The notes under the pieces were generated by a model. The model was given only the letters and a program-made list of their open reading frames with translations, was not told the DNA's origin and did not search any database. This document shows, piece by piece, positions 1 to 5,027 of a stretch of 5,027 nt of DNA. The DNA comes from Planctomycetota bacterium (lineage in GTDB: Bacteria; Planctomycetota; PLA2; JAEUHO01). The first letter of the stretch is position 1; each line of letters starts with the position of its first letter. The position numbers were made by a program, and so were the translations under genes. The stretch is from NCBI GenBank assembly GCA_029213105.1, contig JARGNS010000191.1, positions 1-5,027 of the forward strand, written 5' to 3'.

Positions 1-1462
1 TCTCCAGGATGCGCTTGCTGTCGCGGATCTTGCCTGCGGTCGGCTTGCCGTCCGGGAGGAAGAAGATCGTGTCCAGATCGGGCGGGCCCGTCACCCGGTG
101 GGCGATCTTGAAGCCGAGCTCGAGCGAGTCGTAGATGTTCGTGCCCCCCAGCGGCTTCTGCGCCATGACCCACTCCTTGAGCAGCTTCTTGTTGCGGTCG
201 TTGGCGACGACCTTGCGCTGCTGCCACGGGATCACCTGGTGATTGAACAGGATGACGTTGAAGGTATCGGTCGGGTTCAGGTTGAAGACACTACCGACGA
301 GTTCCTGCTGCAGGATCTCCATCTTGGTCTTGCCGGCGGCGCCCTCGCCCTTCACCTGCTTGTCCATCGAACCCGAGATGTCGACGACATAGAGGATCTT
401 GTCGCTGAACGTGTGGATGCCGTAGAACGTCTTGCCCTTATCGGGCTTCACGACGCTGCCGCTGGGCTTGGGGTCCTTCGGGAGGACGAACGTCTTCTGG
501 TTGTCCTCCCACCACTTCTTCCACTGCACGGCGTACGGACCGTGGTCCACGCCGGTGAGCGAGACGAGGGCGAGATGCGCATCCGAGCGCTCGCGCTTCA
601 GGTCGGTGCGCTCCAGGAACGTGAGCAGCGGCGGAATGCTGCGCTTGTCGTGCATTTCGCGCAGGACGCGAATCGCCGCCAGCAGGAACGGCTGCTGCTC
701 GACCGGCAGCTTCAGCATCGTCATGGCCTCGCCGAACATCTCGCCGTCGCGTCGCGAGGAGAGCGCGTCGATGGCGCGCACGCGAAGGGTCGTCTCGAAC
801 TCCTCGTTCTTCGACGCGCCACGCAGCGCCAATGCCACGGACGGCTGATCGACCTGGGATACGGCGTCGAACCAGCGCAGGCGATCCTCCATCGACTTGG
901 CGTGCAGCCACTGCGTCGTGATGCGTGCGAAGGCCTCCTCGAACGCCTCGCCCTCGAGGGCCTCGAGCGTCTCCCCCGCCACGAGCACGGCCTGCATGAC
1001 CATGGCCCGAGCACGGGTGAAGTCGTTCTCCAGGTTCTTCAGACGCTTGACCGCCCCATCGAGCCCCTTGGCGATCTTCTTCGACTTCTTGTTGAAGCGC
1101 TCCATGTCGCGCGAGGAGCGCGCGCTGGACTCGAACTCGAGATTCGCGTCGTTCAGCTTGCCGAAGAGCTTCTCGTACTCGGCCTCGACCTTGAGCTGCT
1201 CCCCGTGGATCTTCGCCTCGGACTTGCGGACTTCCTTGATGCCCCACGTGAGGTGGTCGATCACGGCGGGGTCTGTCGCCCCGCGCAGGATCTCGAACGC
1301 GCGTGCGCGCGCCTTCGGGTCCTTCGAGCGGATGCTCTTCTTGAAGGTGCTCACGCGCTGGTTGAGCGTCGGCTCCTTGGCGTGGGCGGCGGCCAGGCCC
1401 AGGGCGAGGCAGAGAGCGGTCAGCGCGCAGGCACGCAGCAGGCGGGGGACGGACGTGATCAT
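1..1462 (-). CDS. Exported coiled-coil / HEAT-like / VWA-domain protein, 3' end cut by window edge
   Basis: The first 487 residues are visible; the rest lies beyond base 1. Translation from the ATG at 1462-1460 opens with a signal peptide: an arginine near residue 7, a hydrophobic run at about 11-26, and a likely cleavage site after AHA (26-28). Residues about 76-150 are charged and helical, probably a coiled coil. Residues about 185-305 look like degenerate HEAT-type helical repeats, followed by a Trp-rich segment (WKKWWED, 314-320). A von Willebrand factor A domain begins near 345. Its metal-ion-dependent adhesion site is intact: DISGS (Asp361, Ser363, Ser365), Thr441 in LGGTNIYD, and Asp471 in FFLPDGKPTAG. 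VWA domains of this kind bind ligands or partners through a divalent metal; they are not enzymes. The protein is probably periplasmic or secreted. The start follows the DHH gene's stop by four bases, so translational coupling is likely; no strong ribosome binding site is seen. The domain calls are firm, but the biological role is unknown. Confidence 0.9.
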   Translation of the reverse strand, partial: MITSVPRLLRACALTALCLALGLAAAHAKEPTLNQRVSTFKKSIRSKDPKARARAFEILRGATDPAVIDHLTWGIKEVRKSEAKIHGEQLKVEAEYEKLFGKLNDANLEFESSARSSRDMERFNKKSKKIAKGLDGAVKRLKNLENDFTRARAMVMQAVLVAGETLEALEGEAFEEAFARITTQWLHAKSMEDRLRWFDAVSQVDQPSVALALRGASKNEEFETTLRVRAIDALSSRRDGEMFGEAMTMLKLPVEQQPFLLAAIRVLREMHDKRSIPPLLTFLERTDLKRERSDAHLALVSLTGVDHGPYAVQWKKWWEDNQKTFVLPKDPKPSGSVVKPDKGKTFYGIHTFSDKILYVVDISGSMDKQVKGEGAAGKTKMEILQQELVGSVFNLNPTDTFNVILFNHQVIPWQQRKVVANDRNKKLLKEWVMAQKPLGGTNIYDSLELGFKIAHRVTGPPDLDTIFFLPDGKPTAGKIRDSKRILE

Positions 1463-1466
1463 CCCG

Positions 1467-2570
1467 CTAGGATAGGGTCGTCCGAGCGTCCGGGGGCACC
1501 GTGAGCGGGCGCGTGAGGCTCTTCTTGGCCCGCACCGCCTTGAGGAACCGTTCGCGCACCGCGTTGTAGGCTTCGAACGGGTCCTGGTCCGGATCGGCCA
1601 TGGGCACCTGGGCCGCCGCGAAGGTGTCGTGCCCCCCACCGTGCCCATCGCTGATCTCGCGCGCCACCTTGCCGGCGCGGATGTCCTTGCCAGCCAGCGC
1701 ACGCAGCGAGCAGAAGAGCGTGTTGCCACTGAAGCCGGAGACCATCACCCAACGCAGGCCCTCCAACCGGAAGAGCAGGTCGGCGATCTCGGCGACCGAG
1801 TCGCTGTGCCCGATCTCGCCCAACCAGGTGGTCAGGGCGAAGTCCGTCACCTGGGCATGGCGCAGGCCGCGCTCGAGGGTGACGAAGTACTCCTGCGGGA
1901 CACGAGCGCGTTCGATGCGCGAGAGGATCTGCTTGTCGGAGGCACCGTAGACCTCGCGGAAGATCTTTTCGTCCACCGGGGACGTCCCGCGCGAGAGGTC
2001 CATCGTGTCGGTGCGAATGCCGTAGGTCAGCGCCGTGGCGACACGACGGTCCATGGGGATGCCGTTCTCGACGAACAGCGCCCCCACCATCGTGCTCGTG
2101 CTACCGAAGTCCGGGTCGTAGTACGGAAAGGCCACGCCTTCCATCTCGTGGACCGACGGATGGTGATCCACGACCACGTCCGGCACCACGCCCTCCGGCA
2201 GACGGCAGGTGCCGGCCCCGGGGTGGGTGTCCACGAGCAGGATGAGATCGTGCTCGTCGTAGTCGATCTTGTAGGCCGGCTTGATCTTGATGTTGAGGTG
2301 CCGCAGCATCGCGCGGTTCTCGACCCGGCCCACGCGCCCCGTGTAGGCCAGGGTCGCCTCGGCGCCGATCAGTCGCTGCAGCAGCGCCTGCAACGCGGCC
2401 GCACTCCCCAGGGCATCCGGGTCCGGATTGTGCTGCAGATGGATGAGCGGCTTGCGGCTGCCGCGCGCCACGTCGATCAGGCGCCGCAGGTTGGCCACGG
2501 CCTCCTGCTGGTCACGGTCGGCACCGGCACCCGGGGCGGGGCTCGTCAGGGTCTGGGAATCGTCACTCAT
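1467..2570 (-). CDS. DHH/DHHA1 family phosphoesterase (NrnA-like nanoRNase / pAp phosphatase type)
   Basis: This complete 367-residue protein belongs to the DHH superfamily of Mn-dependent phosphoesterases. Visible motifs in order are HNPDPDALGS (47-56, metal-binding His and Asp), Asp114 in LLVDTHPG, the name-giving DHH at 135-137, STST at 157-160, and Asp188 in GIRTDT. The C-terminal DHHA1 substrate-binding domain carries SLR (288-290) and GGGH (311-314). Family members such as NrnA remove nucleotides from 2-5-mer RNA and dephosphorylate 3'-phosphoadenosine 5'-phosphate (pAp) in the cytoplasm; that exact substrate is inferred here. At 367 residues it is slightly longer than typical NrnA (about 310-340), owing to a polar N-terminal lead of about 35 residues and a basic tail. 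GGGH is followed by DTFAAA rather than the more usual xxAAG. There is no signal peptide or membrane segment. It starts 41 bases after pepA and ends four bases before the VWA gene. No clear Shine-Dalgarno precedes the ATG. The family call is secure; the NrnA role is moderately sure. Confidence 0.92.
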   Translation of the reverse strand: MSDDSQTLTSPAPGAGADRDQQEAVANLRRLIDVARGSRKPLIHLQHNPDPDALGSAAALQALLQRLIGAEATLAYTGRVGRVENRAMLRHLNIKIKPAYKIDYDEHDLILLVDTHPGAGTCRLPEGVVPDVVVDHHPSVHEMEGVAFPYYDPDFGSTSTMVGALFVENGIPMDRRVATALTYGIRTDTMDLSRGTSPVDEKIFREVYGASDKQILSRIERARVPQEYFVTLERGLRHAQVTDFALTTWLGEIGHSDSVAEIADLLFRLEGLRWVMVSGFSGNTLFCSLRALAGKDIRAGKVAREISDGHGGGHDTFAAAQVPMADPDQDPFEAYNAVRERFLKAVRAKKSLTRPLTVPPDARTTLS

Positions 2571-2611
2571 GCAGCGGGGATTCTACCCGTGGCAGCCGTC
2601 GAGCGCGCCGC

Positions 2612-4117
2612 TCAGCCGCGGGACTGCAGCCAACGGGCGATGACCCGTACGCCGAAGCCCGTGGCGCCTACGCTGAAGAGCCCCGTACGCTTCTGGGTCC
2701 AGGCCATGCCCGCGATGTCCAGGTGCGCCCACGGCACGTTCCCCGTGAACTTCTCGAGGAAGGCCGCGGCGGTCAGCGTGCCGGCACCCGGGCTGCCGAG
2801 GTTGCTCACATCCGCATACGGGCTCTCGAGCTGGGCGCGGTAGTTGTCGCTGATGGGCATGCGCCAGAGCGCGTCGCCGGAGGTGCCGGAGGCCGCAAGC
2901 AGCTCGTCGGCGAGACTGTCGGTGTTCGAGACGAGGGCGCCGTTGCCATCACCCAGCGCCACCACGCAGGCCCCCGTGAGGGTCGCGAGGTCCACGATCG
3001 CCTTGGGCTTGGGACGCAGCTTCGACGTGGCGTAGGCCAGGGCGTCGGCCAGGATCAGCCGACCCTCGGCATCCGTATTGCGGATCTCGATCGTCGTGCC
3101 GTTCATCGCCCGCAGGATGTCACCAGGCTTGTAGGACGCGCCGTCCGGCATGTTCTCGGAGGCGGGCACGAGTGCGACCACGCGCACCCCCACCTTGAGG
3201 CCGGCCACGGCCTTCATCGCGCCGAGTACGGCCGCGCCGCCGCACATGTCGAACTTCATGTCCTCCATCTTGTTGCCGGGCTTGATGGAGATGCCGCCGG
3301 TGTCGAACGTCAGGCCCTTGCCGACGATGGCCACCGTCTCGGGCTTCTTCTTGCCACGGAGCTTCGGCTCGTAGGTGAGCATGATGAGCTTGGCCGGCTC
3401 GACGCTGCCCTGGGCCACGCCGAGAAGCGAGCCCATGCCCAACTCCCGCATCTCGTCCTCTTCGAGCACGCGGTACTCGAGCCCCTCTTCCTGCGCGATG
3501 CGCAAGGCTTCCTCGGCGAGGAACGTCGGCGTGGCGGTGTTTCCCGGCTCGTTGCCGAGCTGGCGTGCGAAGCAGACGGCTTCGCCCAGCACGCGGCCTT
3601 CCTTCGCACCGCGGCGCGCGGCCTTGGCCTCCGCCGGGCTGACGAGCACGTTCAGCAGATCGACGCCGTCTTCGGCCGCCTTCTTCTTGTAGGTCTCGAA
3701 GCGGTAGAGGCCGATGACCGTGCCCTCGACGAGCGCCTCGGCCAGACGGTCGGCCCGGAACATGGCGCCCTTGCCCTCGGGCGGCACCAGGCTCACCTGG
3801 CGTGCGCCGAGCTCTCGTGCGGCGCGGACGCCCGCGGAGGCCGCGTGACGCAGGCTCTCGTGGGTGATGATGTCGGCCTTGCCGAGCCCCACGAGGATCA
3901 CGCTCCCGATGCGCTCGCTGCCGCCCAGGGTGAGCGTACGGACCTGGCCCGCCTCTCCGGCGAAGCCCTTGGCGCGTTCGAGGGTCATGTAGCCCTCGCG
4001 GAAGGCGCGACCGCAGGAACCCGCGCGCGTGCGCAGGCTCTCGCCCTGCGCGGCGACGAGGACGACGGCGTCACCGCGGGGGCGACCGCGGGGCGTATCG
4101 ACGACCTGGATATCCAT
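2612..4117 (-). CDS. pepA: Leucyl aminopeptidase (cytosol aminopeptidase, peptidase family M17)
   Basis: This 501-residue enzyme releases N-terminal amino acids from peptides in the cytoplasm, using two metal ions, and works as a hexamer in known members. The C-terminal catalytic domain has every expected residue: Lys267 and Asp272 in GKGLTFDTGG, catalytic Lys279 in ISIKP, Asp290 in MKFDMCGG, and Asp349, Glu351 and Arg353 in the NTDAEGRL signature. All sit exactly three positions before the E. coli PepA equivalents (K270, D275, K282, D293, D352, E354, R356), and the length (501 versus 503) matches. The N-terminal half (1-170) is the usual alpha/beta domain with VILVGLGK near 73-80. The open frame continues upstream for 28 more codons, but the ATG at 4117 is chosen because AAGGAG lies six bases before it and the extension would overlap the preceding gene. 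E. coli PepA also binds DNA in Xer recombination and carAB control; whether this one does cannot be seen. Confidence 0.97.
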   Translation of the reverse strand: MDIQVVDTPRGRPRGDAVVLVAAQGESLRTRAGSCGRAFREGYMTLERAKGFAGEAGQVRTLTLGGSERIGSVILVGLGKADIITHESLRHAASAGVRAARELGARQVSLVPPEGKGAMFRADRLAEALVEGTVIGLYRFETYKKKAAEDGVDLLNVLVSPAEAKAARRGAKEGRVLGEAVCFARQLGNEPGNTATPTFLAEEALRIAQEEGLEYRVLEEDEMRELGMGSLLGVAQGSVEPAKLIMLTYEPKLRGKKKPETVAIVGKGLTFDTGGISIKPGNKMEDMKFDMCGGAAVLGAMKAVAGLKVGVRVVALVPASENMPDGASYKPGDILRAMNGTTIEIRNTDAEGRLILADALAYATSKLRPKPKAIVDLATLTGACVVALGDGNGALVSNTDSLADELLAASGTSGDALWRMPISDNYRAQLESPYADVSNLGSPGAGTLTAAAFLEKFTGNVPWAHLDIAGMAWTQKRTGLFSVGATGFGVRVIARWLQSRG

Positions 4118-4123
4118 GTTTGT

Positions 4124-4129
4124 CTCCTT
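4124..4129 (-). promoter_or_regulatory. Strong Shine-Dalgarno site of pepA
   Basis: AAGGAG on the minus strand lies six bases before the ATG at 4117-4115. It fixes the pepA start and rules out the 28-codon in-frame extension. It is the only strong ribosome binding site among the genes whose starts lie in this window, so pepA may be translated more efficiently than its neighbours. Confidence 0.85.
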
Positions 4130-4143
4130 GCGGCTGCGGCCGC
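4130..4143 (-). other. Short GC hairpin abutting the pepA ribosome binding site
   Basis: Read on the minus strand, GCGGC, the loop CGCA and GCCGC form a perfect five-base-pair all-GC stem with a four-base loop. The stem ends directly next to AAGGAG. No T-run follows, so it is not an intrinsic terminator. It could influence ribosome access or mRNA stability, or be a chance product of high GC. Confidence 0.4.
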
Positions 4144-4149
4144 ATCGCT

Positions 4150-4476
4150 CTAGCGCTTCTCGTATCCCAACTCGCGCAGGATGCCGAGCACCTCGCTCCA
4201 CGTCGGAAACGGCCGACCGGAGCGATCCTTGAAACGGTTGATCGCATTGATGAACTCGAGGGTGTCCGCCTCGAGGTCGTATTGGTTCATGCTGCGCTTG
4301 CGGCGTGGTCCCTGGCGCCGGTCGGCCTTGCGGCGGTCCACCGCCACCGGCACATCCCGCGTGCGACGATCCTCGCCCCGGCGATCGGACGTCGACCGTC
4401 GATCGGCAGCGGGCCCCCCCCCTTCCGCCGGCTGCGGATGGGCGGGATCCGGGCTGGGGGGGACCTCCTCGCTCAT
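4150..4476 (-). CDS. Small basic DRR-repeat protein with C-terminal RPFPTWSEV-type domain, function unknown
   Basis: From the ATG at 4476 this encodes 108 residues in two parts. Residues 1-62 are low-complexity: a Pro/Glu/Gly lead, then DRR at 25, 31, 36, 47 and 52, and a PRRKR cluster ending at 61. This part is probably disordered and may bind nucleic acid or acidic partners. Residues 63-108 look like a compact helical domain, with TLEFINAINRFKDRSGRPF followed by PTWSEVLGILRELGY. I have an impression of similar short domains in planctomycete hypothetical proteins, but I cannot name a family or function. The open frame extends upstream to 4653 but would overlap the preceding gene, so the ATG 20 bases after that gene's stop is preferred. 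No good ribosome binding site precedes it. An alternative start at Met63 (4290-4288) would give only the 46-residue domain. The stop lies 32 bases before pepA, so cotranscription is likely. A G9 run and a C7 run lie in the first part. Confidence 0.75.
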   Translation of the reverse strand: MSEEVPPSPDPAHPQPAEGGGPAADRRSTSDRRGEDRRTRDVPVAVDRRKADRRQGPRRKRSMNQYDLEADTLEFINAINRFKDRSGRPFPTWSEVLGILRELGYEKR

Positions 4477-4496
4477 CGGCGCAGTGCCTACCCGGT

Positions 4497-5027
4497 CTAC
4501 CTCTCCGGAGCGAACACGATGCGGGCGTCCTGGGTCTCGCCCCCCACCACCTGGATGGTGGCCTCGAACTTCATCGCGCCGGAGCGGGCCCGGTAGGTCA
4601 CCGGACCCGGGGCCACGCTCATGTCGACGCCCGCGTTGTAGACCCTTTCCCACGGGCCCTCGCCGTGGCGGACCTCGATGATCAAGTCCTCCGTGAGCTT
4701 CACCGGGCGGCCGTCTTCGGTCACCGGCAGCGCGAACTTCAGGAATCCGTAGCGCGAGAGCGTGATGCTGCCCAGGTTGGCCACGCGGTCCGCCCCGATC
4801 TCGAAGGGCTCGGTGGTTGCGGGGATGCGCCCGGGGGCGCGGACCTCGAAGGCGTAGCGCCCCGGGGCGATGCCGTCGACCTCGAAGCTGCCCTCGCGGG
4901 TCACGAAGGTGCCCATGGCGCGCTTGGTGCCGTCCCGTAGCGCGACCAGGCGACCGCTGGCGGGGTCGACGAGGGTGCCCCCATCGTCGATGACGCGGGC
5001 GATGAGCGCGCCGCCGGCACCGACCTC
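4497..5027 (-). CDS. Carboxypeptidase-regulatory-like beta-sandwich protein, 5' end cut by window edge
   Basis: Only the last 176 residues are in the window; the reading frame is open through base 5027, so the internal Met at 4916 is not the start. Counting from the window edge, residues about 6-92 match the style of a CarboxypepD_reg-like domain: a beta strand, a polar turn, then GSFEVDGIAPGRYAFEV and a strand ending near GSITL. Such folds are transthyretin-like beta sandwiches found as accessory or adhesion modules in surface and secreted proteins; they are not catalytic. Residues about 94-176 appear to be a second, more divergent copy: APGPVTYRAR parallels APGRYAFEVR, and a final strand ends at RIVF. 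No membrane segment or sorting signal is visible at the C-terminus. The protein is probably exported, but the signal peptide would lie outside the window. It is the first visible gene of the run, 20 bases upstream of the DRR-repeat gene. The exact role and partner are unknown. Confidence 0.85.
   Translation of the reverse strand, partial: EVGAGGALIARVIDDGGTLVDPASGRLVALRDGTKRAMGTFVTREGSFEVDGIAPGRYAFEVRAPGRIPATTEPFEIGADRVANLGSITLSRYGFLKFALPVTEDGRPVKLTEDLIIEVRHGEGPWERVYNAGVDMSVAPGPVTYRARSGAMKFEATIQVVGGETQDARIVFAPER

Noticed and set aside
438..1247. A 269-codon minus-strand open frame
   Set aside because: It is in a different frame from the VWA protein over the same bases, and its Arg/Gly/Ala-rich product has no recognisable fold.
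98..1504. A 468-codon plus-strand open frame
   Set aside because: It lies antisense to the VWA protein gene, whose minus-strand frame has a signal peptide and MIDAS motif. The plus-strand translation is rich in Arg, Leu, Glu, Asp and His with no domain, typical of high-GC antisense shadows.
2580..2585. TAGAAT on the minus strand as a -10 promoter element before the DHH gene
   Set aside because: It sits nine bases before the ATG, and no -35-like hexamer lies at suitable spacing.
2601..2613. Hairpin GAGCG/CGCTC at the end of pepA as a terminator
   Set aside because: The stem is only five base pairs with a three-base loop, it overlaps the stop codon and no T-run follows, so termination is unlikely.
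1629..2843. A 404-codon plus-strand open frame
   Set aside because: It is antisense to the DHH phosphoesterase and the end of pepA; no domain or composition supports it.
2723..4153. A 476-codon plus-strand open frame
   Set aside because: It is antisense to pepA, whose minus frame matches M17 enzymes at every catalytic residue.
4118..4201. 28-codon N-terminal extension of pepA
   Set aside because: It would overlap the end of the preceding gene and run through the Shine-Dalgarno; homologues begin close to the ATG at 4117.

Overview
The window is GC-rich (about two thirds by eye) and tightly packed. Every credible gene lies on the minus strand. The organism looks like a high-GC environmental bacterium. 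The pairing of a secreted HEAT/von Willebrand A protein with a carboxypeptidase-regulatory-like protein, plus a short protein ending in an RPFPTWSEV-type domain, suggests a planctomycete. A deltaproteobacterial or myxobacterial lineage remains possible. This placement is inference from protein style, as no marker gene is present.

In the direction of transcription (right to left) the genes are: (1) the 3' end of a gene for a carboxypeptidase-regulatory-like beta-sandwich protein, entering at base 5027 and stopping at 4497; (2) a 108-codon gene (4476-4150) for a basic protein with five DRR repeats and a conserved-looking C-terminal domain; (3) a complete leucyl aminopeptidase gene, pepA (4117-2612), with all M17 catalytic residues; (4) a complete DHH/DHHA1 phosphoesterase gene of the NrnA type (2570-1467); (5) the 5' part of a gene for an exported coiled-coil, HEAT-like and VWA protein with an intact MIDAS motif (1462 to beyond base 1).

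The intergenic gaps are 20, 32, 41 and 4 bases. I see no convincing terminator or promoter in any of them, so the five genes probably form one transcription unit whose promoter lies beyond the right edge. Only pepA has a strong Shine-Dalgarno sequence. It abuts a short all-GC hairpin. The two enzymes have plausible shared housekeeping roles: PepA hydrolyses peptides, and the DHH protein degrades short oligonucleotides or pAp. The two flanking partial genes encode envelope or extracytoplasmic types of protein. A functional link among all five is not shown by the sequence.

The long plus-strand open frames are antisense shadows caused by high GC. No tRNA, rRNA, CRISPR array, insertion sequence or phage gene is visible, and no stretch over 300 bases lacks a gene. 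I found no clearly new system. The best leads are the DRR-repeat small protein with its homopolymer tracts and the uncharacterised VWA protein.
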